Positions 10,336-22,329 of a DNA stretch of 64,000 nt are shown here, piece by piece. Both the position numbers and the translations under genes were made by a program. Source of the stretch: Orientallactaga sibirica (taxonomy: Eukaryota > Chordata > Mammalia > Rodentia > Dipodidae). Location of the stretch: the NCBI GenBank assembly GCA_036365145.1, contig JAEOAD010000005.1, positions 186,001-250,000 on the forward strand, in the 5' to 3' direction. Each line of letters begins with the position of its first letter. Position 1 is the first letter of the stretch. Under the pieces are notes generated by a model. That model was not told the origin of the DNA, searched no databases, and was given only the letters and a program-made list of their open reading frames with translations.

Positions 10336-12156
10336 TTCCATATGGAATGCTTTCTTCGGAGGCAGCTGGTTGGGGGACGGGGCTGAGAGAGAGGAGAAGA
10401 CAAGGTTGAGGGTTTGAGGACCAACAGACAGAGGTATGTGGGGCCCAGCTGCCTGCTGATAAGGGACCCCACAGTGCCATTCCAATAGGATACCTTATCA
10501 AGATGTAATTTTTCCTGCTGCAGACACTATTTTCTTTCATGTGTAGATTGTGCTGGCCTTCACGATAAGGCGCCTAGACATGTTCACACCAAGGCAGCCA
10601 AAACATGAGGCGGGAGGCAAAAAAAAATTCCTTCTCAATCCCCCCTTTCCCACTCCCCCTCATTTCCTTTCATTCTCTCCAAGTTCTCATGCCTCCCTAC
10701 CCCACCCCCCCCCAGCTGACTGGCTTCTTCCTGCCTTCCAGTAAGTCAGCCCAAAGGAGCCAGGAAGGTATGTGGCCCAGCAGAGGTCAAAAAAGAGATG
10801 TGGAGGTTCCTCCTGAGAAAAGAGGCTCAAGCCACAGGTTACCACAGGTTACAGTGACTGTGCAAGTGCAAGGGGTATAGGTGGGGAATGTGTCACTTCC
10901 AGCCTGGCCCTTGGAGCCTTTTCCTCCACTCCCACCAACAACCTCTGCATACAGAATGCATAGTACACTCTGATTTGGATGTTTAAGCTGGGGGTGATTT
11001 CTCTACTTTCTGACGCCTACTCCTAATCCAGAATTCCATGGGGGCTTCTGGGAGAGGAGGCTACCCAAACTGCTTCCATTTAAAATCTCCAGACAGAAAG
11101 AGCTCTGGCTAGAGAGGAAATCTGGTATATTGACCCTACAAATTCACCCTGAACCAGTCCCTCTGTTTCCTAGGCCTCGGTTTGGCCCTCCAAGGAGGTT
11201 GAACCAAGAGATCCCAGCTTTAAATTCCTCCTTTGGCTTTTTCAGATGATGGTCCCTCTCAGGCTTCCTGGGTACTAGAAGGGAGCTGTGTAGCTCCCTG
11301 TATCAGGACCCCACCCCACTCTGCTCAGGAAGTTACCCCACCCCTCCACATCTGGATAGAATTTACCCCAAAAAACTCTATTGCTGTGATCTGATCAGGA
11401 CGGCTCATGTGTCAGAAGGGGCCCTGGCGCAGACTGCTTTTCAGTGAACAGGGCTCCTGGCCCAAGATCCTCTTCCCTTCTCACAGCCCTGGTGCCTTCT
11501 GGAGGCTACAGGGTAGATAGAGTATGGGAAGCAGTGTACTGTTGATCAAAAGATGGGGACCTAATGGGACTCCTACCTCCTGTACTGGCTCATGTCCTTC
11601 TCCCCCAGAAAGAGACAAAATGGTTGTAGAATCCAGAGGTTGAGGGAAGTTGAAACATTACTATTGCCCACTGGCCCTGCCAAGCCGGTGGAGTGGGGAC
11701 TCTCCTTGTCTCAGTCCAGACCCTGAATCCTAGCAGGGGGCCTCAAAAGTCAGGTTGTTACTTTCAAGGCTAACAGTGAGGATTTAGCAACCTAAGACTG
11801 TGCTTTTGTATGCCTTCTTTGGGAAATCAAGATAATCTCTGCTGGCTTCCTGCGGCTTCTGCCAAGTTGGCTTGTGCAGACAGTGGGCTCTGGGGCTTCC
11901 TGTTGCCTGAAGTCACCATTGGACACCTCTTATTCTGAGCCCATGGCTCAAGGACTGCCTTCCTGGCCATTGTGCCTTCTTGCTCCTTCCCCACCCCCAT
12001 CAACACACAGCAGGATCTGTGTTCTGGGCCACAGTGCCCCATGCCATTTAGGTGTCTCATTAAACTTGGCATCACTACAGTGATGTCCTAAGAGTGGGAT
12101 ACCACCATGTTGCTTAAGGAACGATGAGTCAGCTCACATCAGAAAAAAATGGGTCA

Positions 12157-12408
12157 GGGCTGGAGGGATGGCTTAGCGGTTAAGGTGTTTGTCTGCAAAG
12201 CCAAAGGACCCAGGTTCCATTCCCAGGACTCACATAATCCCGATGCGCAAGAGGGCACATGTGTCTGGAGTTCATTTGCAGTGGCTGGAGGCCCTGGCAC
12301 GCCCATTCTCTCTCTTTTTCTCTCTCTTCCTTCCTCTGAGACCTCCTTCTCTCCCTCCCTCTTTCTCTGTCAAATAAATAAATAAATAAAAATAAAATAT
12401 AAAAAAAT
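12157..12408 (+). mobile_element. DIP-type SINE
   Basis: Well preserved: 'gggctggagggatggcttagcggttaagg', 'ccaggttccattccc', 'tctggagttcatttgcagtggctggaggccctggcacgccc', a long CT-rich part, and an AATAAATAAATAAAA tail. An imperfect flanking repeat AAAAATGKGTCA is visible. Confidence 0.92.
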
Positions 12409-14589
12409 TAAAAATGTGTCAAAACCTTTGTGTTATCCAGTATTGGCATCATGCTTGTGACTCTCCACTGCCATCTAGGTGACACACAACAATCATAGGT
12501 TCCACATGGCCTGGGGGGCTCAGCAGACTGAACTCTCTCCTTTCCTATGAGGACCTACCCAGACCCACTCCAGAGGTGAACTTAACACCTACTCAGGAAT
12601 GCCAGATCAGAGCAAAGATCGGTGGTTAGCTCTGCTGCCTGGAGGAAGAAAAGTCTGAGGCTGAGACAACATGAACCTCAGGGGCTCATGTTGTTCCTAG
12701 GGCCAAAAGATACTGACCCCTGAGCTAATTGGTATAACAGTTAAGAGAAAAGGCTGGAGCTGATAGCCATACCTATATATCTGGTCTGACAGGGATGGGC
12801 TGGGGGCTTTAGGCCAGCAGCTTAGACTCCTCCCAGTTTCAAAGAGTCAAGAAGGAGGACAATGCACATAAAACACTTCATGAAGTGCCAGCAGAGTCAG
12901 TGCTCTGCTGGTGACATTATTATTATTAGGCATAACTAACACCAAGATAATAACCTCTAACCCTTGAAAATGTAGTAATGCAGAACCTATCTCAGAACTC
13001 AGGCAACTCCTTCCAGAAAGGCTCTGAGCCTCACCCAAAAGAGTTCCATGCTGATGCCCCAAAGTTCATGGATCTCCCTCACCAGAAAGCTGATAACAGA
13101 AGTGGAAGAGATGAGGAGGACGGTGGGAAGCTTCCTGGAGACTGAAAGGCAGGACAAATTGGAGTGGAGAGTCTGGGTGAGGCAGAGGTGGGAGGTTAAG
13201 GTAGGGTCTCAGATACCTCCCCGATATATCAGTTGGTCTGGGGCAATGGGAGCTGCTATAGGCTCACTGTTAGGGTGTCAGGATAGAAGGGCATCTTTAG
13301 GATGCTGGCTCTGGGGTGGGTGTAGGTTACATTGAAGACCACCCATGGACAAGGAGGCCAGAGGGAACCCAGACAGAATAGAATGCCAGTGTCAATGCAC
13401 AGTGGCATGAAATTCCAGGCAGGGAAATCACCATGTATGGGCGAAGCTCCTCTGATGCCATTTATCATGCCATCTTCATTGCTCTACTTCATTCATGAGA
13501 AAAACTGTCCTCAGAGAAGGGACTCTCAACAGATCACTAATACCAGAAAGAGACTGAAAATCAGGTCTCTAGTTTCCAGGCCAGTCTCCCTTCCCACAGA
13601 ATACGTTAAGGCTGCTGTCAAGTGGGCTATAGAAAGACTTTATTAAATGAAGAGATACTCATGGAACATGGTCTTGAGACCAGAACTGGGGACAAGTGAT
13701 GAATGAGTAATAAGATGGAGTCAGGCGACTCTGGTTGTCGGTCAAGCCTGTGCTCACTATAAGTGTGGCTTGAAGGAGTAGCCGAACTCTGAGTAGTGCC
13801 CACTACAAAGCACATCTGTGAAGGGTGCTTGAGCAGAAGCCTGTGCAGATGGAGGCTGAGCTTGGAGAGGGCATGGGTCTGTCTCACAGCAACTATTGCA
13901 CAGGCGTGGCCATGCAGGAACGTATGGCAGAAATTCAGTCAACATTTCATAATGGCGTGTGAGCATTATGGGCATTTAGTGTCATATTCTGTGCTAACTA
14001 CTGAGATAAATGGATGGGGAGAGAAGTGGCAAGAAGAGACCTGAGCCCAACACGAGTGAGAAGCCAACGCCACCTGTGGAGATGACTAAACACTATGGGA
14101 ACTCTGTACAGACAAGGGAAAAGGGCCTGACTGCAAGGAGCTGGAAATCTGCTCAATAGCAAAGCTATGCAGCAAATATGGTCCCCAAAGATTGGCTTCC
14201 ATTTCCTGCCATGCCATCACCTTGCTCTGTGACTTCCTCCAATGCCTAGCCCTTTCTAGACCTGTTTTGTTCCTGGAAGACATAAGGAAGGCAACTGAGA
14301 ACTGGAAACCCAGCTCTCAGGGAGGGAGGCTCTCACACCTGAGGCTCCAGGCCTGTTGGGATCTGTCAGCCTGAAGGGGATTTCCTGGGGCTGGCCTCTT
14401 CCCAGCTCTGCTGACGTCATCTTTGGATGGGTGCCTAGGGTTGAGAGGGGTGGGTTCCCAGAGCAGCACTCCAATGAGAAAGGCAGGCAGACATGTTTCC
14501 AGCCCACATGCTGGCCTTGCCTCTGGGTCCTGGGGTCTCCCACCCTTACCTCTGAGGTGAGGAAGTAGTGGACCCTCTTGTTCAAAAAA

Positions 14590-14700
14590 GCACCTCTCCC
14601 TTGGTCCAGGATCCTGATGAATTTGCTATGTGACCTCAGGCAAGTTCCTGCCCCTTTCTGGGCTTTGGCCCCTGTTTGTACAAAATGAAGAGGACAGAAA
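14590..14700 (+). mobile_element. MIR-like fragment
   Basis: 'atgtgacctcaggcaagttcctgcccctttctgggc ... ttgtacaaaatgaagaggac' matches the MIR middle part in order. Confidence 0.5.
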
Positions 14701-14924
14701 TTTTCAAGTACTCTTGGAATGCTGATACTTGGGATCTGGCTGGGACTTGGGGCTCCTGGGAAAGAGAATGGGATGGGGCTGGATTCCAAGGACTTACCAC
14801 CACCCTGTAGAGCAAAAGACCTGGGAAGCAAGGGGTAGATACTGCAGGGAAAAAGGAGCCCCAGTCTCCAGGTGGCTTTAGGAGGGGGCCAGGCCAGACT
14901 GAGGGTTTGGGAACATTTATTTTA

Positions 14925-15200
14925 AAGTGTCTGGTGTCACTGAGGCTGTTTCTTTGGGGTTTGAAATGCTCCAGAAGTCAGCACTCTGCATATGTGTTTG
15001 CTGAGCAGAATATGGCCTGTATTTATTCATCCTTTTGCCTGAGCCCTTAAAAATATAGACAGCTAATGTCTTCAGTATGTATAAAATATCCCATATGCTC
15101 CGAAACAAAAGAGGCTCTGTTATTAAAGTTTCATTTCCACACACCCCCTCCCCTCCCTCCTGCCCGCCCCCTGACACCCTGCCCTCCTCCCCTCCCATTC
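14925..15200 (+). promoter_or_regulatory. SYNPO: Candidate SYNPO upstream promoter
   Basis: An AT-rich segment with muscle-promoter-like motifs leads into a C-rich tract and then a candidate exon. Visible elements are a MEF2-like TTAAAAATAT at 15047-15056 (9 of 10 positions of YTAWWWWTAR), a TATAAAA at 15080-15086, and a 60-nt pyrimidine-rich tract of C runs at about 15138-15200. A TATA-directed start would fall near 15110. The C-rich tract ending in CAG at 15200-15202 could instead be the polypyrimidine tract of a splice acceptor, making the next exon internal. The position, about 18 kb upstream of the first coding exon, suits a long-transcript promoter. This is inference; no transcript evidence is available here. 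Confidence 0.35.
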
Positions 15201-15202
15201 AG

Positions 15203-15319
15203 CGTGCTGGAGACAGCAGAGCCAGGAGGCAAGCGGGCAGGCGGCAGGCAGCGGGCAACTGTGGACAGAAGCTGGGCATAGCAAGTCTCGGCTCCCATGA
15301 GAACAAAGTCCGGCTCCAG
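15203..15319 (+). other. SYNPO: Candidate non-coding exon of SYNPO
   Basis: A 117-nt purine- and GC-rich segment is bounded by a strong acceptor-like tract ending in CAG (15200-15202) and a near-consensus donor CCAG|GTGAGG, with GT at 15320-15321. It lacks a long open frame. One ATG at 15297 in a weak context (C at -3) would open a short upstream frame that reads through the donor. If the segment is a first exon, transcription would start within or upstream of the C-rich tract. The purine-rich interior (CAGGAGGCAAGCGGGC-type) resembles a 5'UTR exon. Assignment to SYNPO rests on position and strand only. Confidence 0.4.
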
Positions 15320-16248
15320 GTGAGGGGTGACAGTGGGAAAGGACTGCAGGGTCTTCTAGAGAAGAGGGGCCTCTGGAGGCCCTGGGATGGCCAGTGGGCA
15401 GTGGTGTCCCAGGTAGCCCTTCTTATGGGTTCCTGTGGGTCTGGGGCCCTGCTAGGGTCTTACTAGCTGGGTCGGAAATGCCCGCTCTGCTGCTAACTAA
15501 AACCACATGTGCCTCCCAGGCAGTGGGACAAGGACATAGCCAGGCCTGAGGCTTGGGACTGAGGAAGAGGTAGGCTGGCCTTCTGTGTGCCCCAGGATGG
15601 GTGAGGGACTTTGCAGAAAGGCTTGGGGAGTATTTGTACAAACAAGAGGGTGTCAGAGTGTGAGTGGATGTCTGAATTCTCAGTGTGCATGCATATGAAT
15701 GTGTGTAACACACTCACCTGTCTGCAGGTCGTGGAGTGTGCCTACTCAGAGGGCGTGTGGCTTCCCTCCTGGCCAAGCAGGTAGAGGTCTTCAGTATGCT
15801 GGACTCCCTTCTGCCCACTTCTCTCCATCATGCTTTTCCTCCAGTCCCATCAGTCTCCTGGTACCTGTGGAGGCTGGGCTGTCCAGACCCAGCTAGGCAT
15901 CACAAGATGACTGAAACAAGGCATAGGCTGGTGCTTCACTCTCAGTTCTGTGGCCAGTAGGATCAGTTCTGAGAATTCAGGTAACCTGAGTCTGAAGTCA
16001 TCTCTCCTTGAAGAATAAGCCTTTTGGGTATTGGCCTTCCCATTTTGGTGGTGGCCCTGCCATGGTCTTGTTGCAAATGTTGGACAGGGTACTGTCCATC
16101 ACCAGGCTTCAGTTTCCCTGTCCTTATAATGGCATGGCTGGGCCAGGGTAGTGTTTCCGGAAAAAGCCTGGCAGGCAAACCTCTGGTAGCTCATGCCACA
16201 GTGCCCTGTATACTGTTGGTTTCATTTTAACAAGAGTACACCTTACTC

Positions 16249-16520
16249 CTTACTCTTTTTTTTTTTTTTTCCTGGAGAGAGGCACAGAGAGAGACAGAGA
16301 GAGAGGGAGAGGAAGACAGATAGAGATGGACGCGCCAGTAGCCTCACAGCTGCTGAGAATGAAATCCAGATGTGTGCGCCCCCTTGTGGGCAAGTGCGGC
16401 ATTGTGCCCTTGCGTCACTTTGCATCTGCCTAAACGTGGGACCTGGAGATTGGAACCGCTGGAGATTGGAACCAGTGTTCTTAGGCTTAGGAGGCAGGCG
16501 CCTTAACCATCTCTCCAGCC
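16249..16520 (-). mobile_element. DIP-type SINE, CTCF-like subfamily, with duplicated B box
   Basis: An antisense copy is flanked by a perfect 18-bp target-site duplication (CAAGAGTACACCTTACTC at 16231-16248 and 16521-16538), indicating a recent insertion. Its B-box unit CTGGAGATTGGAACC is tandemly duplicated at 16443-16474, unlike the sister copies. The head near 16505 lacks a few bases of 'ccactaagc'. Confidence 0.93.
16376..16389 (-). promoter_or_regulatory. CTCF-like motif in DIP SINE
   Basis: The minus strand reads CCACAAGGGGGCGC, identical to the motif at 8800-8813 but in opposite orientation, about 1.1 kb downstream of the candidate SYNPO exon. Confidence 0.35.
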
Positions 16521-16695
16521 CAAGAGTACACCTTACTCTTAACTACACTGGGGAAAATAAACAAATAGCTTATCAAAGCAGTGAGTAGATTTAAATACAG
16601 TCTCCTGAAATGAATGAGAACTAAAACCCAGTAGATGATCCTTCAGGACCTGTCCATTTTGGCAGTGACTCTCTTTAGGTTCCTGCCATTGAAAA

Positions 16696-16698
<3 letters not shown>

Positions 16699-16741
<43 letters not shown>

Positions 16742-16877
16742 GAGGTAAGGTCTTACTCTAGCCCAGGCTGACCTGGAATCCACTCTGGATTGTTAGGGTG
16801 GCCTCGAACTCACAGCAATCCTCCTACCTCTGCCTCTTGAGTGCTGCGATTAAAGGTGTGAGCCACCATGCCTGGCT
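16699..16877 (-). mobile_element. B1-type SINE with 39-nt poly-T
   Basis: An uninterrupted T run (16699-16737), the antisense A-tail, precedes 'tgaggtaaggtcttactctagcccaggctgacctgg ... gattaaaggtgtgagccaccatgcctggct'. The long pure tail suggests a young copy. Confidence 0.92.
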
Positions 16878-16906
16878 AAGGAAAACACTCTTAAAAGTGT
16901 TGTTTG

Positions 16907-17130
16907 TAGGGCTAGGGAATTTAGCTCAGTTGATAGCGTGCTGGCCTAGCATACGTGAGGCCCTGGATTTGATCCCCAGCACTCTATAAACTCAGCGTGG
17001 TGGTTCACAACTTGAGTAATTCGTGCACTCAAGAAGTGGAGGAAGGAGGATCAAGAGTACAAGTCAACATTGGTTATAATAGTGAGTTCAAGGCCAGCCT
17101 GGGACACATAAGAAACTGGCTCACACACTA
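16907..17130 (+). mobile_element. B4-type composite SINE
   Basis: ID-like head 'gctagggaatttagctcagttgatagcgtgctggcctagcatacgtgaggccctggatttgatccccagcactc' plus a B1-like body 'ttcaaggccagcctgggacacataag'. Confidence 0.8.
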
Positions 17131-18999
17131 AAAATGTGTTGGATCTGGCTGTCAAGGGCCAGAAGATATGATCTGCTGTGCAGACTACCTTTTGGCCCCC
17201 ATAAGTTAGCAGCCTTGTAATTCTGTGATTACCGAGCAGAAAGTCCATTTGCCACCTGTGTGTGTGATGGGTGCTGTGTGGGAGGGCATGGATAGAGTGG
17301 GGGAAAGATTAGCCCATTCCTGATATGGGTTGAGTATCCAAGGTCAAAGGCAGGGGACTTGGGAAACAGAATGACATTTTCAAGTACTTCCTCTGGTCTC
17401 AGCCTCCTTTGAATTGCTGGGGTGGGTGGGCAGTCATGAGGCCACCCTGGCTTCCGCCTTTCCTGCCATTCAGCCCTAGCTCACAGCCACTCCGTTCTGA
17501 TTTAATCTGCCAAGCCAAGAATGGCTGCAGGTGGGAATACTTTGAGGATTCAGGAGTTGCTGGGTGGTGGTGGTGGGGCTCTTGGCAGTACCCCAGTCAC
17601 TTCTCCAGTCTTAGCTAAATTAAGCTGACACCCTTGAGGACATGCCCCTCGCCTGCTTCCTGGGTGGTTCACTGTGGATGTTACTGCTGCTTGATCACTG
17701 CTTGTATATGGAGCTTCTCTGGTGGCTTGTCTCATCACCTTCCCTCAGGAAAGCCCTTTTCTGCTGCACTGCAATAATGCACCTTTTAGGACCTTTCTTT
17801 CTTGTCTCATCCTGTGAGAGGCAGAGGATATCAAACTTTGGCTCAAAGATATGGACAGAATCCTTAGGTAGAGGTGAATTCATGGTTCCTATTTGGGGAA
17901 GCGGCAGGTAGGGCTGGATTCATTCTAAACTTATCATTAATATTCTGTGTGATTTTAAATAGGGTCCTTATCCTCTCTTATCCTTCACTCCTCTAACCCC
18001 AGGAGTTACTGTCCTTGATGAGGCTGAATGCTCATGATGGAACAGCATCCTGCTCCTCTTGAAGGGACCCTAGGGTGAAGAACTTTGTGAATTTGGGGAT
18101 TGGACTCACATGGCGCCATCTATACTCTGCAGAACCAGGTTTCTTTGGGGCTGGTGGCAGTTGACTCAAACCCAAGGAAGCAGAACTTAGCATATCTAAC
18201 TGGCCTTCACAAGTGGTCTTGTGAGCTCTGCTAAACACTCAGCTACTCAAGACCAAGGGCAAACAGAGATCTGCCCTAGATGTCTCATAGGAGTCATTTC
18301 AGAAGCCCATTTGGTAGATGGGCGGCTCTGATAGGGGCAGACATGGCCACAAGAACGGCTCTTTCTAAGGACATGTCCTCATGTGGAGAATGGAGCTGGT
18401 CCTTTCACTGTGTGTTCTGCCTGATAATCCAGCTATGGTGGCTTATAAGAAGGAACAAGGCAAGGGCAGAGGATTCCAGCTTCACTGAGCTCTCCAGCCG
18501 CAGCAGCAATGCCCTGGCTCACCACCTCCTCCAATTTCACCTTGATTCCTTTTCTAAGGTTTGCTAGAGACAGTGTAGAAGTGGTGACAAAGCAGTTTGT
18601 CTGTAGAGTCCCACTCGGACTACTGGTGACAATTTCAACTTCAGGCAAGGGAAAAAAGGTCTGCTGTTGGGCTTGGAAGCAAGAAAAAGAAGGGCGAAGT
18701 CAGACAGCTCTGTGTGTATCACTCCTGAAGCAGCTGTGGGGACTTGTCATGTCTCTGCATGACTCTAGGCTTTATTCTTGGATCTGTGAGATGGGTCATC
18801 AGTAGGACTCAGGAGGTGATAAGTTGACTGGTACAGAAGTCCTGGTAAGCACTGCAGCTGGCATTGGGAACTTTATAATTCAAAGATGTCAGGCTGTCAA
18901 TAGCTCTGCTCACCTAAGAAGGGATGGCATCATACCATGGCAGAGGAGAGAACCAGGCCCTGAGTGCTGAACCTCAAAATGAGGGACCAGCACCAAGTC

Positions 19000-19180
19000 T
19001 TCACCAGACTGGGTTCCAGTCCCAGTCCTGCTCCTGGCTCTGTGACTTCAGGCAGGTCACTGGATTCTGCAGTGTCAGTTTTCTCACTGGAACAGAGACA
19101 GGAATAGCTTATACCTCTCATAGTGGCTTCAGGGACTGTACCAGTTCCTTGAGCTGTGCATAGAGTAAGTGCACAGCCAG
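19000..19180 (+). mobile_element. MIR-like relic
   Basis: 'ggctctgtgacttcaggcaggtcactggattctgcagtgtcagttttctcactggaacagagacaggaatagcttatacctctcatagtggc' follows the MIR order. Confidence 0.6.
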
Positions 19181-19649
19181 TGGGGGCCCAGAGGTCTCGC
19201 CCCTCAAATGGATCCCCTCCCATGGACTTTTCTTCCATGTAAGCAGGCAATTGAGTGGCCAGAGGCTCCAGGCTCCTCTGAGGTTGATCTTCCATTTTGC
19301 TATGAAATCTAGCTCCAGGGTCTCAAGATGGGAAATGGTCAGTGACAGTAGGGTGACTTCACACCTGAAGGGTGTTAAGTGAGCACCTCAGAAAGCTCCC
19401 AGAAAGATAGGTCCCATGTGGGCAGGGATGGGAGAAGTGTCGGAGAGAAGGGACTGGGCCATGCATCCCTGACAGGGCCTCCTCCCAGCTCCACTAGAAG
19501 CTGGAATGGATTAAAGGGGAACCGGAAAGCAGAGAAGAATGCAAACAAGCAGGAGAAAGCCTGGAGCACAGAGCTCCCTGGAGTTGTTTGGTCTGCACTC
19601 TGGTAGCACTCCTGAGCCACTCCATCCCTCCTACCATATGCACATGGGC

Positions 19650-20066
19650 ACACACAGATCTACACACTGGTGGGCATGCACATCACACACAGAGACACAC
19701 AAAGACACAAACACCCAGGCATACATACACACATACATATATGGGTACACATAAACATAGATGTATACAGATAGACACAGGTACACACAAATACATAGAT
19801 ACCCACACATACAACCACACACAACACACACAAATACACATCATATAAAAACACGGATATATACACATACATAACCAGACACACACAGAATACAACAGTT
19901 ATATAGATGCAATGAGGAGCACAGTTACACAGAGGAAACACATACACAAAGACAGTAGATACACATATACACAGACACAGTCATTCAACATATGCACATA
20001 TATACACAATGCACACTTACAAATAGGGTACAGACATGCAGATATGCACACACACAGACACACAGC
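19650..20066. repeat. Degenerate CA-rich region (ACACAT/ATACAC mosaics)
   Basis: Over 400 bp of imperfect CA- and TA-rich units (CACACATA, TACACAGACACAG). Open frames across it on both strands are low-complexity artefacts. Confidence 0.85.
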
Positions 20067-20189
20067 TGGAGGGGAGATGCTGGGGCTAGAGAGGGTCTGT
20101 GGCTCCTTCTAGCCCAGACTCCTGCCTCCCTTGTACCCATGCACCCAGTACCCAAGCTGACCCTCGCTGCAATAGTAGCGATTCCTGCT

Positions 20190-20350
20190 ATGCATGGAGC
20201 CAGCCTCTGTTTTATGCTTTTCCCTTATGCTGCCTTGTTGAATCTCCACAGGCCCTAGGAGGTGGGCCTTGCCATTAGTCCTGATTGACAGGTAGAGAAA
20301 CCAAGTCTCCAAGAGGGAGAATAACTTGCCCAAGTTTGCAGTTTGTTCAG
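20190..20350 (+). mobile_element. MIR-like relic
   Basis: 'ggtgggccttgccattagtcctgattgacaggtagagaaaccaagtctccaagagggagaataacttgcccaag' follows the MIR core. Confidence 0.65.
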
Positions 20351-22138
20351 CAGCTATTTTAAAGCAGACCACCAGAGTGCAGAGCCATTCTCTGGAGGCT
20401 CCTCTGCTGCGTTTGAGGCACTGGCCTCTTCTTCCAGCTAGATGGCCAGGTGTAGAGAGCACAGGCACCTCCACCATGACTTGGCCTGGAATTTGCCTTT
20501 TCTCAGGCCTGGGGAGAGAATGCTTGTGCACACAGTCACAGTGTAGAAGGTGCAGGGCCAGTCTGCTGAAACTCTGATGAAGAACAGAGACGGAGACAAG
20601 TTGGCTCAGCACCCTCTGGTCTCCTTTAGTATCTTCCATCACCTTCTTCCCTCAGCCTCCCCTTCCCTGAGGCTCTACTTATCTCCTCCAGGCAATACCA
20701 GCCCAGCAGTCACTGCCTCAGCAAGTGGGTATTTAGCTTCCTTAACAATAGGTTTGGGTGACTGTTGACAAATCATATTTCTCTTTCATTATTTTATTTC
20801 AGCCTGTGAGTGTGGTGGGGAAGGGGGTAAATATCTTCTTTTGATTCTTTCAAGTCTTGGCTCTACCCCTCAAAATACTTGCCAGCAGGGGCCCAAACTA
20901 AAATATTTGTCATGTCCTCTGTTGGGGTGGGGCTCAGAATGCCAACTGCACAGGTATGGAACATGAGACACGTGGCATGAAAGCAGCACTTGTCCAGTGA
21001 GGTCTTAAGCAGTGAGCTTGGTATAATCCACACAAATGTAGCTGTTGACCGAAAAACAGTCAACAAATAAGAACAAACAGTCTAATGTTTCTTTGTATCA
21101 GTAAAGGTAGAATGTTGAGAATGAGGTCGGCAGTGGTTTTTCCATGCTCTGTCCAGGTCTGGTTTTCATGGAATGTGTTCAGTTCACTTCTGAGAAACTG
21201 TCAGAGTGCTGACAACAGGGATGATAGGTGGGATGGGCCAGGGTCTGTACATTCTTGCTGGTAGCACTGGGGAAGGGACTGAGAGTCAGCTACAGGAAGG
21301 GCAGAGAAGGGGCATGGCTTATGTGCACCCATGGAGGATGGAGATAGTGGCTGTGGTGGAAGGCACCAGGAGTGAGGTCTTGCCTATATAGGCAAAGGGT
21401 TCTAAAGATGGAAGAGTGAGCCACTTCTGAAAGACATGTTTCCCTGACACCACAGATGTGCCAGCTAACCTTGGGTGCCCAGTGAAAGGGGATTTAGGGA
21501 TCAGAAAGGCACTTTAGTTGTCTTTAGGGCCAACATTTGACTACCTTGGATCAGTGTCCCCTGATTCCTGAATGTTCCCATACTTGGTGCTGAAGACGAG
21601 AGTCCCTCAAGGGAAACCTAGACATGTCCTGCTTGCTTGGGGCTCTGCATGCCACACAGCCACCCCATTCTGCTGTCCAGTGTTTTGGACAGTGGCGATC
21701 CACAGACATATCAGATCTGGGGAACCATTGGTGAGCACTTGTTCCAACCCTTCACTTAATGAAGGGTAAATGGAGGCAAGTAAAGAAGGGTTGCTTGAAG
21801 TTAGGGGGCACAGAAGGTGACAGATCCTAACTGTAGTTTGAGCCAGGTCTCTAACCCTGGCCCTCTCTTTTGCCTACAAGGTCAGTGATTGGCTGACAAC
21901 ACGTCTTCCCTACCAGAGAAAGCTTCAGGGAAGAGTCAGCCTGCCCTAGGCCACTCCCCATCATGCTTGCTTGGGATCTGTTCATGTGCACTTATTGAAC
22001 ATCTGTAGGTGCGTCCATTACAGTAGATTCAGGGACACAATGACTGCAATATTAAAGGATCGAGTGACAGATCCCTCCTGCCCTCCAGAGCACCTTTTAT
22101 TTTCTGAAATCACTTGGCCCATAAATGCTGGTCAATAG

Positions 22139-22172
22139 CACGATTATTATTATTATTATTATTATTATTATT
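22139..22172. repeat. (ATT)n microsatellite
   Basis: About 11 ATT units, immediately before the B1 element at 22172. Confidence 0.9.
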
Positions 22173-22317
22173 TTTGGTTTTTTGAGGTAGGGTTTCACTC
22201 TGGTCCAGGCTGACCTGGAATTAACTATGTAGGCTCACGGTGGCCTCGAACTCTCGGTGATCCTCCTACATCTGCCTCCCGAGTGCTGGGATTACAGGCG
22301 TGCGCCACGCCCGGCTT
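22172..22317 (-). mobile_element. B1-type SINE
   Basis: 'tttttgaggtagggtttcactctggtccaggctgacctgg ... gagtgctgggattacaggcgtgcgccacgcccggct'; a low-divergence copy with CpGs retained. Confidence 0.93.
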
Positions 22318-22329
22318 GATTATTATTAT

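Larger units (their letters stand above)
1..15202. other. Presumed intergenic region upstream of SYNPO
   Basis: No exon was recognised here. The block holds simple repeats (213-289, 797-880, 5459-5509), MIR-like relics (355-490, 900-1090, 10190-10335), antisense L1M relics (6070-6362; 8508-9245, interrupted), and DIP, B1 and composite SINEs listed separately. The parts 490-790, 2150-2860, 6363-8340, 10336-12156 and 12413-14924 look like ordinary unique sequence with short open frames in several frames and no family match that I recognise. In human the upstream neighbour of SYNPO is NDST1, but no NDST1 coding sequence was seen, so its 3' end probably lies further left. Confidence 0.6.

Noticed and set aside
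14256..14831. Minus-strand open frame of 191 aa
   Set aside because: No recognisable domain, no splice context, and it overlaps MIR-like sequence; likely chance.
1..15000. Search for NDST1 coding exons upstream
   Set aside because: No open stretch with sulfotransferase-like sequence and splice sites was found.
16907..16990. tRNA-like sequence with A and B boxes
   Set aside because: It is the head of a B4-type SINE, not a functional tRNA; the same applies to DIP heads elsewhere.
19631..19947. Cys/Val/Tyr-rich open frames
   Set aside because: They are translations of a CA-rich repeat.
20109..20642. Minus-strand open frame of 177 aa
   Set aside because: No motif recognised, and it partly covers an MIR-like relic.
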